From contig JAEKKN010000032.1 in NCBI GenBank assembly GCA_019510305.1, positions 124,001-188,000 of the forward strand: a stretch of 64,000 bases of DNA, given 5' to 3'. Source of the DNA: Microbacterium sp. (GTDB lineage: Bacteria > Actinomycetota > Actinomycetes > Actinomycetales > Microbacteriaceae). The notes beneath the pieces were generated by a model that saw nothing but the letters and a program-made list of their open reading frames with translations, searched no databases and was not told the origin of the DNA. Position 1 is the stretch's first letter, and every line of letters begins with the position of its first letter. The position numbers were made by a program, and so were the translations under genes. This document shows positions 38,230-47,140 of the stretch, one piece after another.

Positions 38230-39077
38230 GCAAGCGACTCACCGTGCCCAAGACCTACAAGCTCGCGATCGGCGGAGCCTTTCCTCGCAGCGAGTCGGGT
38301 CGCACCTATGAGGTCGTCTCGGCCAAGGGCGCGTTCCTGGCGAACGCGGCCAAGGCGTCGCGCAAGGATGCCAGGGATGCCGTCGTCGCCGCTCGTGCCG
38401 CGGTGAAGGGCTGGTCGGGGGCGACCGCGTACAACCGGGGGCAGGTGCTCTACCGAGTGGCCGAGGTGCTCGAAGGGCGCCGGGCGCAGTTCATCGACGA
38501 GATCGTGGCGCAGGAAGGCGTTTCCGTCGCCGCGGCCGGAGCTCAGGTCGACGAGGCGATCGACCTCTGGGTCTGGTATGCCGGATGGTGCGACAAGTAC
38601 GCCCAGGTCGCGGGCAACGCGAACCCGGTGGCAGGGCCGTACTTCAACATCTCCGTGCCGGAGCCCACCGGCGTCGTGGCGATCGTCGCACCGCAGGACT
38701 CCGCGCTGCTCGGCCTGGTCTCGGTCGTGGCGCCGGCGCTGGTCGCCGGCAACACCGTGGTCGTGATCGCCAGCGAACGGCATCCGCTCTCTGCGATCAG
38801 CCTCGCCGAGGTGCTCGCGAGCAGCGACGTGCCCGGAGGAGTCGTCAACGTCCTCACCGGTTCGCCCGCGGAGATCGCACCGTGGCTCGCCTCGCATCAG
38901 GACGTCAACGCGCTCGATCTCGCCGGCGCAGGCGACCTCGACTGGGTGGACATGCAGATCGCGGCGGCTGAGACGCTCAAGCGCGTCATCGCTCCGGGCG
39001 TCGTCGTGGCGTCGCCCGAGCGTATCGGCGCCTTCACCGAGGTCAAGACCGTCTGGCACACCAAGAGCATGGTCTGA
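38226..39077 (+). CDS. Aldehyde dehydrogenase-like protein lacking the catalytic region
   Basis: A 283-residue protein similar to the cofactor-binding half of aldehyde dehydrogenases (KLAIGGAFPRSESGRTYEV; YFNISVPEPTGVVAIVAPQDSALLGLVSVVAPALVAGNTVVVIASE; DVPGGVVNVLTGSPAEIAPWLASHQDVNALDLAG). The FxGSTxVG block and the catalytic Glu/Cys region are missing; the only cysteine is in YAGWCDKY. The protein ends cleanly at SMV with an open frame throughout, so it does not look like a fresh truncation. The same tandem occurs beside deoC in other actinobacteria as I recall, which suggests a partner subunit or regulator of the catalytic enzyme. The ATGA overlap indicates coupled translation. Confidence 0.85.
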   Translation: MSKRLTVPKTYKLAIGGAFPRSESGRTYEVVSAKGAFLANAAKASRKDARDAVVAARAAVKGWSGATAYNRGQVLYRVAEVLEGRRAQFIDEIVAQEGVSVAAAGAQVDEAIDLWVWYAGWCDKYAQVAGNANPVAGPYFNISVPEPTGVVAIVAPQDSALLGLVSVVAPALVAGNTVVVIASERHPLSAISLAEVLASSDVPGGVVNVLTGSPAEIAPWLASHQDVNALDLAGAGDLDWVDMQIAAAETLKRVIAPGVVVASPERIGAFTEVKTVWHTKSMV

Positions 39078-39100
39078 CGCAGGCGCTTCCGCGTATGTGA

Positions 39101-39153
39101 CGCCCCAGCTGTCCGATGTCGCCCGATCGGGGTGACATCGGACAGCTGGGGCG
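39101..39153. terminator. Long inverted repeat between convergent operons, probable bidirectional terminator
   Basis: Perfect 20-bp arms (39101-39120 and 39134-39153) flank a 13-nt loop that itself contains the 10-bp palindrome CCCGATCGGG. It lies between the convergent aldehyde dehydrogenase and ABC permease genes. No T-run follows on either side. Confidence 0.65.
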
Positions 39154-39194
39154 AAATCGTTGAGGGGGCGCGTCGACGAGATGTTGCGAGCCGG

Positions 39195-39962
39195 CTACGA
39201 GCCGCCGACATCGCGGGTGCGGAAGCACGCCCAGGCCGCGCATGCAGAGAGCGCGGACCACAGCGCCATGACGAGTCCGCCCACGACGGGTGCGAGCAGC
39301 CCGAGGCCGGGATACGGCATCAGGAGCTGGATGCCGGCGAGGTCGGGCAGGAACCTGAGTGCGGGGATCGCCCCGACGAACGAGACGGTGATGCCCAGCA
39401 CGAGAGGGACGAGAACGATCAAAGTCACGACGTAGGTACGCGCGAGTATCGTGATGCCCCCGGCGAGGACTCCGAGGAGGGTGTAGTTCACGCACACGCC
39501 CAGGAGGTTCCATCCCATCGCGGGTGTGAACTCCTCCGGCCTCAGACCGTGCTCTCCGAGGCTCGCCTGCTCGACGAGCAGCGAAGCACCGATCCCCAGG
39601 AATCCCGCGAGAGCGCACAGCACGCCGATGAGCAGGAGCTTGGCGGCGACGATCCGGCCACGTCGCGGAGTGGCGAGGACGGTGGTGCGCAGCTGACCGT
39701 CGAGGTACTCGGCTCCTGAGATGAGCGAGCCCAGCAGGATCACGAGAGGCTGCCCGAACCCTGCCGTCTCGAATCCGTGGGATTCCAGAGCGAACTGCCC
39801 ACGGCGCGACGGATCGAAGGAGAGGCCCGAGGCGAGAGCGAGCATGGCGGGCACGACGAGCGCTGCGGCCAGCACCGTTCGGATGCTGCGCAGCGAGAAC
39901 GCTTTCGTGAGCTCAGCACCCAGTGCGTGCCTGAACCGCAGGTGGATTGTCTGAGTCGGCAT
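39195..39962 (-). CDS. ABC transporter permease (ABC-2 type)
   Basis: A 255-residue membrane protein with about six helices. It begins RFRHALGAELTKAFSLRSIRTVLAAALVVPAMLAL and contains SLISGAEYLDGQLRTTVLATPRRGRIVAAKLL, the layout of ABC-2 efflux permeases that accompany a single ATPase. It is paralogous to the next permease upstream: both carry a TTxLATPRR block followed by helices. Its ATG is adjacent to the preceding stop. Substrate unknown. Confidence 0.85.
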   Translation of the reverse strand: MPTQTIHLRFRHALGAELTKAFSLRSIRTVLAAALVVPAMLALASGLSFDPSRRGQFALESHGFETAGFGQPLVILLGSLISGAEYLDGQLRTTVLATPRRGRIVAAKLLLIGVLCALAGFLGIGASLLVEQASLGEHGLRPEEFTPAMGWNLLGVCVNYTLLGVLAGGITILARTYVVTLIVLVPLVLGITVSFVGAIPALRFLPDLAGIQLLMPYPGLGLLAPVVGGLVMALWSALSACAAWACFRTRDVGGS

Positions 39963-40718
39963 TCACAGGTCCCGTCGGCAGAACACGCTCGCGGAGACGA
40001 TCAAGGAGACGACGGCCCACCCGGCGAGGACGGTTCCGCCGAGGCCCGGATCGAGGTAGAAGCCGGTCGTCGTGTCGTTGTACATCGCCGCCCCCGCGGT
40101 CGTCGGCAGATACCTGGCGCTGTCCCAGAATCCTGCGAGGAAGTCGCCGACGCCGATGATGAGAGGCACGATCAGGATGAGGGGCACGATCATCGTGCGG
40201 GCGAGGATGCCGAGAGCGAAGGCGATGAGTCCGGTGAGCGTCCAGGCGAGAACGACGCCGCCGATGCTCGCCCAGATCGGAGGGGTGAGCGCCCACGGGC
40301 TGATTCGGTCTTCTCCGGACGCGTGGGCGATCATGATCGTGCCGGTCATCGTGACGAACGCGATCGCGGCGATCGCCACCGCGAGAAGCGCTGCTTTCGT
40401 GACGAACACGCCCAGTCGTCTTGGCGTCGCGAGCAGGGTGGTGCGGATCTGCATGCCGCCGCCGTATTCGCTGCCTGCCCGGAGCGCCGCCAGGATGACG
40501 ACGAGCACGTAGCCGAAACCCGCCATGTCGAAGCCCTGATACTCGGCAGGTATCGGTACGGAGCTGAAGAGCAGCTCGCTGTCAGAGGGATCACCCGTGG
40601 CGGGGGCCGAGTTCGCCCACGCCATCGGCCAAGTGCCCAGGATCGTGACGGACGCGATGATCCAGGTCGAGCGGGCAGAGAGGAGCTTCGTCATCTCCGA
40701 GCGTGCGAGCGAGATCAT
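39963..40718 (-). CDS. ABC transporter permease (ABC-2 type)
   Basis: A 251-residue six-helix permease starting MISLARSEMTKLLSARSTWIIASVTILGTWPM, with EYGGGMQIRTTLLATPRRLGVFVTKAALLAVAIAAIAF as the central block shared with its paralog downstream. With the ATPase encoded just upstream (4-nt overlap), the two permeases likely form a heteromeric exporter. Substrate unknown; antibiotic or peptide export is a common role of such sets next to two-component genes. Confidence 0.85.
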   Translation of the reverse strand: MISLARSEMTKLLSARSTWIIASVTILGTWPMAWANSAPATGDPSDSELLFSSVPIPAEYQGFDMAGFGYVLVVILAALRAGSEYGGGMQIRTTLLATPRRLGVFVTKAALLAVAIAAIAFVTMTGTIMIAHASGEDRISPWALTPPIWASIGGVVLAWTLTGLIAFALGILARTMIVPLILIVPLIIGVGDFLAGFWDSARYLPTTAGAAMYNDTTTGFYLDPGLGGTVLAGWAVVSLIVSASVFCRRDL

Positions 40719-41473
40719 CCGTCACCCTCCGCGTCCGCAGCCGACAGCGGATATCCGGCCGGGTCGCGATACTCCGTGCTCTCGCCCGTCAACGCGAAGA
40801 ACGCGGCCTCGAGGCTCGCATGCTCTCCGCTGATCGCTGCGCGCGTTCCTGCGGCGACGACGCGGCCGCGTGCGATCACGACGACATCGTCGGCGATGTC
40901 GTCCATCTCGCTCATCAGGTGGCTCGACACCAGCACGGTCCTGCCCTCGTCGGCGAGGGTTCGCAGCAAGCGACGCATCCATCGGATCCCGTCGGGGTCG
41001 AGACCGTTCGTCGGCTCATCGAGGACGAGAACGGCAGGGTCGCCGAGCAGTGCGGTGGCGATCCCGAGTCGCTGCCCCATCCCGAGAGAGAAGCCGCCGA
41101 TCCGCTTCTTGCCTGCGTCCTGCAGCCCGGTGAGCGCCAGGACGGCATCCACGCGCGAGAGCGGGATCGCGTTCGACTGCCCGACCCAGCGCAGATGCGC
41201 GCGCGCCGTGTGCCCCTTGTTCGCACCGGGTCCGTCGAGCATCGCGCCCACCCGGTGCAAGGGACGATCCAGCGTGCGATACCGGGCGCCGTCGATGAGC
41301 GCGCTGCCCGATGTGGGGCGATCCAGACCGAGCAGGATCCGCAGCGTACTCGACTTCCCGGCGCCGTTCGGTCCGAGGAATGCGGTGACACGTCCGGCCG
41401 ACGCGGTGAAGCTGACGTCGTCGACGACCGCGCGCCGACCGTGACGTTTGACGAGGTGAGCTATTTCGATCAT
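40715..41473 (-). CDS. ABC transporter ATP-binding protein
   Basis: A 252-residue ABC ATPase with Walker A GPNGAGKSS (about 36-44), signature SLGMGQRLGIATALLG, Walker B AVLVLDEPTNGLDPDG and the switch region TVLVSSHLMSEMDDIADDVVVIARGR. It heads the minus-strand ATPase-permease-permease operon, divergent from the histidine kinase gene across a 129-nt gap. GGAG lies 8 nt before its ATG, and TAAGAT at 41549-41554 is a possible -10. Confidence 0.92.
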   Translation of the reverse strand: MIEIAHLVKRHGRRAVVDDVSFTASAGRVTAFLGPNGAGKSSTLRILLGLDRPTSGSALIDGARYRTLDRPLHRVGAMLDGPGANKGHTARAHLRWVGQSNAIPLSRVDAVLALTGLQDAGKKRIGGFSLGMGQRLGIATALLGDPAVLVLDEPTNGLDPDGIRWMRRLLRTLADEGRTVLVSSHLMSEMDDIADDVVVIARGRVVAAGTRAAISGEHASLEAAFFALTGESTEYRDPAGYPLSAADAEGDG

Positions 41474-41589
41474 GCATCCACTCCATCGCAGCCGTCTGGT
41501 GCGAGGATCACCCTCAGCGGTGAACTTCTCGTGCGTCGTCGCGGCGGCATCTTACCCCTGCAGGTGAGGCGCCCGTCGACTGCGGCTCT

Positions 41590-41595
41590 TACGCT
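41590..41595 (+). promoter_or_regulatory. -10 element for the histidine kinase (leaderless)
   Basis: TACGCT lies 7 nt before the ATG at 41603. Confidence 0.5.
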
Positions 41596-41602
41596 GGCAT
41601 GT

Positions 41603-42475
41603 ATGGCAACCCTCGATCGACCCGCGCGCCCAGCGCCGCGCGCATGGGTTCCGCTCGCCCTTCTCGCTCCGATCCCGATCATCCCGGCACTCGTCCTCGA
41701 CGCGAACGGCCTGCTCCTGCTCCTGACGGTGATCCTGGCCGGGCTGATCGGGATGACGGCAGCTCTGGTCTGGGCCGTGCAACGCGGTCGCAGGCAACGC
41801 CACGCGTATGAAGCGCGGCTCACGGAGTGGGCGGCCGAGCGCGCGGTGGCGCAAGAGCGACTGCGGATCGCCCGCGACCTCCATGACCTGTCCTCCCACG
41901 GCATCGGGCTCATCACGGTTCGCGCCAGCTCGACAGGCTTCCTGGAAGGATCGGACGCGGCGGCGGAGCGTGAGCAGGCACTACGGGACATCGAGCGTGT
42001 CAGCCGTCAGACCATGACAGAGCTGCGTCGGATGCTCGCACTGCTGCGTGCCCCCGATGACGTATCGGCGCCGCTCCGGCCCGCAGACACCCTCGCGACT
42101 CTTCCCGCCATCCTCACGGAGGCCGAGCGACACGGCCTCATCACCCGGTTCGAAGGCTCGGTTCCCGACGCCGCCGATCTGAGCCAGGACGCGCAGCTGA
42201 CGGCGTGCGCTGTGGTCCGGGAGGGGCTTGCGAATGCGCTCCGACATGCGGGGCCCACGACGGTGACCGTCACTGTCATCCACGACGAGGGCCATCTCAC
42301 GGTAGGCGTCCGCGATGACGGTCCCCGGCCTGGTTGGCAGGCGGAGCCGGGAGCGGGCCACGGGCTCACGGGGCTCCGAGAACGGCTTGCGACTCATGGC
42401 GGGAGCCTCATCGGTTCGTCCGACGGCGCGGGGTTCGACCTCCGAGCCAGAATTCCCGTAGGCGTCAGCAGATGA
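41603..42475 (+). CDS. Two-component sensor histidine kinase (HisKA_3 type)
   Basis: A 290-residue kinase of the NarL-partner (HPK7) class. Two membrane helices (about 15-35 and 37-58) are joined by almost no extracytoplasmic loop, as in intramembrane sensors. The dimerisation/phosphoacceptor H-box is ERLRIARDLHDLSSHGIGLITVRAS (His about 95), followed by TMTELRRMLALLR. The ATPase domain has VVREGLANALRHAGPTTVTV, VGVRDDGPRPGW and GHGLTGLRERLATHGGSL. It is divergent from the ABC exporter, which it probably controlled, and overlaps its broken response regulator by 4 nt. Confidence 0.92.
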   Translation: MATLDRPARPAPRAWVPLALLAPIPIIPALVLDANGLLLLLTVILAGLIGMTAALVWAVQRGRRQRHAYEARLTEWAAERAVAQERLRIARDLHDLSSHGIGLITVRASSTGFLEGSDAAAEREQALRDIERVSRQTMTELRRMLALLRAPDDVSAPLRPADTLATLPAILTEAERHGLITRFEGSVPDAADLSQDAQLTACAVVREGLANALRHAGPTTVTVTVIHDEGHLTVGVRDDGPRPGWQAEPGAGHGLTGLRERLATHGGSLIGSSDGAGFDLRARIPVGVSR

Positions 42476-43040
42476 CCTCGACTCCTGTCCGCGTGCTGCT
42501 CGCGGATGACGAGCCGCTGCTGCGGCAGAGCCTGCGCATCGTCATCGACAGCCAGCCCGATCTCGAAGTCGTGGGCGAGACGACTGACGGGCCCGACACG
42601 GTGGAGGCGGCCCGGAAACTCTCTCCTGATGTCGTGCTGATGGACATTCGCATGCCGGGTGGGAACGGCATCCACGGGCCAGCGGTTTCCTCCTGAAGGA
42701 TGCTCACCCGGCCGTGCTGCTGGACGCGATCCGCCGCATCCACGCGGGCGAGGCGCTGTACGCGGCCACGATCCTCACCCGTCTCGTGGAGCACTACCTC
42801 GCCACGTCGACCCCAACGCGCGACGCAGGAGCGCTCGGCATGCTCACGCCCCGCGAAGGTGATGTGCTCACCTTGATCGGGCGCGGATGCTCGAACCAGG
42901 ACATCGCGATCGAACTGCATGTCTCGGCCAACACGGTCAAGACCCACGTCAGCAATCTGCTTGCGAAACTGCAGGCGCGTGATCGTGCGCAACTCGTCAT
43001 CGCCGCATACGACATCGGACTCGTCACAGCGAGGAAGTGA
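42472..43040 (+). pseudogene. LuxR/NarL-family response regulator broken by internal deletion
   Basis: The first frame encodes the start of a receiver domain (VRVLLADDEPLLRQSLRIVID, phosphoacceptor Asp in VVLMDIRMPGGNGI), then reads HGPAVSS and stops at 42696. Similarity resumes in another frame at about 42678 with ASGFLLKDAHPAVLLDAIRRIHAGEALYAATILTRLVEHYL, continuing through the LuxR HTH ([43 protein letters not shown]) to 43040. About 33-36 codons of the receiver, including the conserved Thr and alpha-4 region, are missing at the junction near 42675. Either the gene is inactive, or a GTG at 42714 could yield a stand-alone DNA-binding fragment. Confidence 0.9.
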
Positions 43041-43080
43041 GGTCGGCTCTACGCTTCGAATCGAGCGGGCGCGTTCGCCT

Positions 43081-43110
43081 GGCGCGGACTCGGAACATAT
43101 GGTCCGCGCC
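43081..43110 (+). terminator. Hairpin between response regulator and clpX
   Basis: A 9-bp GC-rich stem (43081-43089 and 43102-43110) with a 12-nt loop lies 40 nt after the response-regulator stop and upstream of the clpX promoter. It lacks a T-run, so termination is only likely. Confidence 0.4.
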
Positions 43111-43138
43111 AATGCGTCCCGGTGTCCGATACAGCGGT

Positions 43139-43144
43139 TAGGCT
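43139..43144 (+). promoter_or_regulatory. -10 element for clpX
   Basis: TAGGCT implies a leader of about 30 nt with GAGGAGGA before the clpX ATG at 43180. Confidence 0.5.
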
Positions 43145-43179
43145 CGGATGACGATCTCGGCATCCTGAGGAGGACGCGC

Positions 43180-44448
43180 ATGGCCCGTATCGGTGAAAGC
43201 GCCGACCTGTTCAAGTGCTCGTTCTGCGGAAAGAGCCAGAAGCAGGTGCAGCAGCTCATCGCTGGCCCCGGTGTGTACATCTGCGACGAATGCGTCGAAC
43301 TGTGCAACGAGATCATCGAGGAGCGGATGGCGGAGTCCGCCGCGACCGGCACGGCCGACTTCGAGCTGCCCAAGCCGCGTGAGATCTTCTCGTTCCTCGA
43401 GGAGTACGTGGTCGGGCAGGAGCCGGCGAAGAAAGCTCTCGCCGTCGCCGTCTACAACCACTACAAGCGCATCCGCGCCCATGGCACTCTGCAGCCGGCC
43501 GAGCAGAAGGCCGAGAGCGTCGAGATCGCGAAGAGCAACATCCTGCTCATCGGTCCGACCGGCTGCGGCAAGACGTACCTGGCCCAGACGCTCGCGAAGC
43601 GGCTGAACGTGCCGTTCGCTGTCGCCGACGCCACCGCTCTCACCGAGGCGGGGTACGTGGGTGAAGACGTCGAGAACATCCTCCTCAAGCTCATCCAGGC
43701 CGCCGACTACGACGTCAAGCGCGCCGAGCAGGGAATCATCTACATCGACGAGGTCGACAAGATCGCTCGCAAGGCCGAGAATCCCTCCATCACGCGTGAC
43801 GTCTCTGGCGAGGGCGTGCAGCAGGCCCTGCTCAAGATCATCGAGGGCACGGTCGCCTCGGTCCCGCCGCAGGGCGGGCGCAAGCACCCGCATCAGGAGT
43901 TCCTGCAGATCGACACCTCCAACGTCCTGTTCATCGTGGCCGGTGCCTTCGCAGGCCTCGAGGACATCGTCTCGGCGCGCGTCGGCAAGCACGGCATCGG
44001 CTTCGGCGCACCGCTGCACGACAAGGGCAAGGACCTCGATCTGTTCGGCGAGGTGCTCCCCGAGGACCTGCACAAGTTCGGCCTCATCCCCGAGTTCATC
44101 GGTCGTCTCCCCGTGGTGACTTCGGTGTCCCCGCTCGACCAGAACGCGCTGATCGACATCCTGACGGGTCCGCGCAACGCGCTGGTCAAGCAGTATCAGC
44201 GCATGTTCGAGATCGACGGCGTGCAGCTCGAGTTCGAGGAGGACGCTCTGCGGTCGATCGCGGATCTGGCGGTCGAGCGCAAGACGGGAGCCCGCGGTCT
44301 CCGCGCGATCCTCGAAGACGTGCTCGGCCCGATCATGTTCGAGATCCCCTCGACCGACGATGTGGCAAAGGTGATCATCACCCGCGCTGCCGTCGACGAG
44401 GGTGCCGCGCCCACGATCGTGATGGAGCGCAAGCGCAAGAGCGCGTGA
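43180..44448 (+). CDS. clpX: ATP-dependent Clp protease ATP-binding subunit ClpX
   Basis: ClpX unfolds tagged proteins and threads them into ClpP. The 422-residue protein has the N-terminal C4 zinc finger (CSFCGKSQ...CDECVELC, C13/C16/C35/C38 region), Walker [16 protein letters not shown] (about 124-138), Walker [14 protein letters not shown], the pore-loop GYVGEDVEN, and sensor regions [10 protein letters not shown] and [13 protein letters not shown]. It partners ClpP1P2 encoded upstream. Confidence 0.98.
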   Translation: MARIGESADLFKCSFCGKSQKQVQQLIAGPGVYICDECVELCNEIIEERMAESAATGTADFELPKPREIFSFLEEYVVGQEPAKKALAVAVYNHYKRIRAHGTLQPAEQKAESVEIAKSNILLIGPTGCGKTYLAQTLAKRLNVPFAVADATALTEAGYVGEDVENILLKLIQAADYDVKRAEQGIIYIDEVDKIARKAENPSITRDVSGEGVQQALLKIIEGTVASVPPQGGRKHPHQEFLQIDTSNVLFIVAGAFAGLEDIVSARVGKHGIGFGAPLHDKGKDLDLFGEVLPEDLHKFGLIPEFIGRLPVVTSVSPLDQNALIDILTGPRNALVKQYQRMFEIDGVQLEFEEDALRSIADLAVERKTGARGLRAILEDVLGPIMFEIPSTDDVAKVIITRAAVDEGAAPTIVMERKRKSA

Positions 44449-44460
44449 GCGTCTGAGCGG

Positions 44461-44997
44461 ATGAGCGCCTCCCCGGAGCGCTGGCACGTCGTCTGCAGCG
44501 AGCTCGTGGTCGCGGACCGCTGGATCCGTCTGCGTGCAGATGACTGCCGGGACGCGAGTGCGCGCTCGATCGCGCCGTACTACGTGCTCGAGTACGGCGA
44601 TTGGATCTCGTTGCTCGCTCTCGACGAGTCGGGCGATGCCGTGGTCGTGGAGGAGTACCGGCATGGCGCGGGAGTCGTCGCGGTGGGCACCGTCGGCGGT
44701 GGGGTGGAGCCCGGCGAGCGCCCGGCGGATGCCGCAGTACGCGAGCTGCGGGAGGAGACAGGGTACGCAGCGGGTGAGATCATCGACCTCGGCGCCACCT
44801 GGGCGAACTTCGGAAACCACACCAACCGCGTGCACCACTTCCTCGCACTCGGCTGCCGATGTGTCGGCGAACAGCAGCTCGACCCGAACGAGTCGATCGC
44901 CGTCCATGTGCTCTCGCCTGACGGTCTCGACGAGCACCTCGAGCAGAGTTACCACCAGCTCACCTGGTACAAGGCGATGGAGTGGCTGGGGCGCTGA
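44461..44997 (+). CDS. NUDIX hydrolase
   Basis: A 178-residue NUDIX protein. The box GGGVEPGERPADAAVRELREETGY (residues about 80-103) has all catalytic residues of the GX5EX7REUXEEXGU motif. The N-terminal part with VEEYRHGAG and the NHTNRVHHFLA segment resembles ADP-ribose/nucleotide-sugar pyrophosphatases, but the substrate cannot be fixed from sequence. It starts 12 nt after clpX without a good Shine-Dalgarno, so coupling to clpX translation is plausible. Confidence 0.88.
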   Translation: MSASPERWHVVCSELVVADRWIRLRADDCRDASARSIAPYYVLEYGDWISLLALDESGDAVVVEEYRHGAGVVAVGTVGGGVEPGERPADAAVRELREETGYAAGEIIDLGATWANFGNHTNRVHHFLALGCRCVGEQQLDPNESIAVHVLSPDGLDEHLEQSYHQLTWYKAMEWLGR

Positions 44998-45062
44998 TGG
45001 GCACGTCCCGGTTGGAATCGGGAGAACTCGGCTCCGTCGTCGAGGTCTGCGACTTGCCGCCG

Positions 45063-45082
45063 CCCTGACCGTCAGGTCAGGG
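45063..45082. terminator. Hairpin between convergent NUDIX and M3 peptidase genes
   Basis: A perfect 8-bp stem CCCTGACC/GGTCAGGG with loop GTCA lies 6 nt before the M3 gene's 3' end and may terminate both transcripts. Confidence 0.5.
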
Positions 45083-45088
45083 GCATAG

Positions 45089-47140
45089 TCATCCTTCCAG
45101 TCCCCGGCGCTTCAGCAGGGGAGCGATCTCGGCATCGCGGCCGCGGAAGTCGCGGTACGCCTCGAGGGGATCCTTCGCGCCGCCGACGCCGAGCAGACGG
45201 GAGCGGAATCGGTCGCCGTTCTCGCGCGTGAGGCCGCCGTTCTCGCGGAACCACTCGACCGTGTCGGCGTCGAGCACCTCGCTCCAGATGTACGAGTAGT
45301 AGCCCGCGCTGTAGCCGCCCGAGAACACGTGCGCGAAGTACGCGGACGAGTAACGGGTCGGCACCACGGGATCGTCGAGGCCGATGTCGGCGAGAGCCGC
45401 CGCTTCGAAGGCCGCGACGTCGTCGACCCCGGCATCCGTCCCGATCCGATGCCAGGCCTGGTCGAGCCAGGCCGCAGCCAGGTACTCGCTGGTCGCGTGC
45501 CCTTGGTCGAAGGCCTCCGTCGCCCGGAGACGCTCGACGACCGCGAGGTCCAACGGTTCGCCGGTCTCGTGATGACGGACGTAGTTGTCGAGCACTTCGG
45601 GCCAGAGGATCCACATCTCGTTCACCTGGCTGGGGAACTCGACGAAGTCGCGGAAGACGTTGGTGCCGGCGAAGTGCGGATAGGTGACGGTCGCGAACAA
45701 TCCGTGCAGCGCGTGGCCGAACTCGTGGAAGAGAGTCGTGACCTCGTCGAGCGTGAGGAGTGTCGGCTCTCCTTCACCCGGCTGGGCGACGTTGAGGTTG
45801 TTCACGACGACAGGAGCCGTGCCGCGCAACCGCGACTGGCTCACGATCGGGTTCATCCACGCGCCGCCTCTTTTGGCGTCGCGCGTGTAGAGGTCGAGGA
45901 CGTAGAGGCCGAGGGCGCTGCCGTCGGCGTCGAACACCTCGAAGACTCGGGCGCCGGGATGGTAGGAGGGAATATCCGCTCGCTCGGTGAACGTCACACC
46001 GTACAGCCGGGTCGCGGCGAAGAACACTCCGTCCTGCAGCACGCGCTCGGCCTCGAACCACGGCCGCAGCGCCGCCGTGTCGATGTCGTATCGCGCCGTG
46101 CGGACTTTCTCGGTGTAGAAAGACCAGTCGTGCGCCTCCACGGGGAACGCAACAGGTTCGGTCTCATCGACGATCGCCTGCAGGGCTTCCCGTTCGGAAC
46201 GCGCGTTGCGGGCAGAGGGTGCCGCGAGCTCTCGCAGCATCCGCTCGACCGCCTCCGGAGTGCCTGCGGTCTCGTCGGCCGTCACGTAGGCGGCGTGCGA
46301 GTCGTAGCCGAGCAGCGCTGCGCGCTCGGCGCGCAGCCGTGCGATCTCGGCAAGGACCGGGCGGTTGTCGTTGTCGTTGTCGCGCGAGGCCCTGGCGAGG
46401 GATGCCGCCATGATGCGGCGCCGAGATTCGCGGTCGCGCAGCTGCGCGAGATAGGGGTGTCCTGTGAACAGCGGCAGCGAGATCAGATGCCTGCCGTCGA
46501 GACCGCGGTCGCTCGCCGCACGGGCGGCCGCGGACAACTCGCCGCTGCTGAGACCGTCGAGATCGGCGGCATCGTCGAAGACGACGGCCAGCTCGTTCGT
46601 GTCGTTCAACAGGTTGCGTTCGAACGTCGTGCTGAGCGTCGACAGCTGCTGATTCAGCTGCGTGAGCCGGGCCTTGGCCTCATCGTCGAGTGCGGCGCCC
46701 GCATGCGTCATCTCACGGAACCTGCGCTCGACCAGGTAGCGCTGCTCGGCGTCGAGATCGAGCGAGCCGAGCTGCTCGTGCACCTGCCGCACGCGCCAGT
46801 ACAGCGCGGCATCGAGCGTGATCGCGTCGTCGTGCGCTGCCATCAGCGGGGCGAGCTCCTCGTCGACCGCCTGGATCTCGGGTGTCGCGTCCGCCGAGCT
46901 CACGGTGTAGAAGGCGTGCGCGACTCGGTCGAGCAGCTCTCCTGAGCGCTCGAGCGCCTCTATCGTGTTCTCGAACGTCGGCATCGACCGCACCATCGTG
47001 ATGCGCGAGATCTCGCTCAGGTGCTCGGCGAATGCCGCCTCGAACGCAGGCAGGTAGTGCTCGGGCCTGATGTTCGCGTAGTCCGGGAGACCGTAGGGGA
47101 GAGCGGATGGCTGCAGCAGCGGGTTCGATGCGTCGGTCAT
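45089..47140 (-). CDS. M3 family oligopeptidase/peptidyl-dipeptidase
   Basis: A 683-residue zinc metallopeptidase of family M3 (Dcp/oligopeptidase A type). The active site is LFHEFGHALHGLF (HEXXH, about residue 470), followed by FRDFVEFPSQVNEMWI, which carries the third zinc ligand Glu. The N-terminal MTDASNPLLQPSALPYGLPDYANIRPEHYLPAFEAAF matches cytosolic Dcp-like enzymes, and there is no signal peptide. It degrades oligopeptides in the cytoplasm. Its ATG overlaps the LysR stop by 4 nt, so the two form an operon. Confidence 0.95.
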   Translation of the reverse strand: MTDASNPLLQPSALPYGLPDYANIRPEHYLPAFEAAFAEHLSEISRITMVRSMPTFENTIEALERSGELLDRVAHAFYTVSSADATPEIQAVDEELAPLMAAHDDAITLDAALYWRVRQVHEQLGSLDLDAEQRYLVERRFREMTHAGAALDDEAKARLTQLNQQLSTLSTTFERNLLNDTNELAVVFDDAADLDGLSSGELSAAARAASDRGLDGRHLISLPLFTGHPYLAQLRDRESRRRIMAASLARASRDNDNDNRPVLAEIARLRAERAALLGYDSHAAYVTADETAGTPEAVERMLRELAAPSARNARSEREALQAIVDETEPVAFPVEAHDWSFYTEKVRTARYDIDTAALRPWFEAERVLQDGVFFAATRLYGVTFTERADIPSYHPGARVFEVFDADGSALGLYVLDLYTRDAKRGGAWMNPIVSQSRLRGTAPVVVNNLNVAQPGEGEPTLLTLDEVTTLFHEFGHALHGLFATVTYPHFAGTNVFRDFVEFPSQVNEMWILWPEVLDNYVRHHETGEPLDLAVVERLRATEAFDQGHATSEYLAAAWLDQAWHRIGTDAGVDDVAAFEAAALADIGLDDPVVPTRYSSAYFAHVFSGGYSAGYYSYIWSEVLDADTVEWFRENGGLTRENGDRFRSRLLGVGGAKDPLEAYRDFRGRDAEIAPLLKRRGLEG

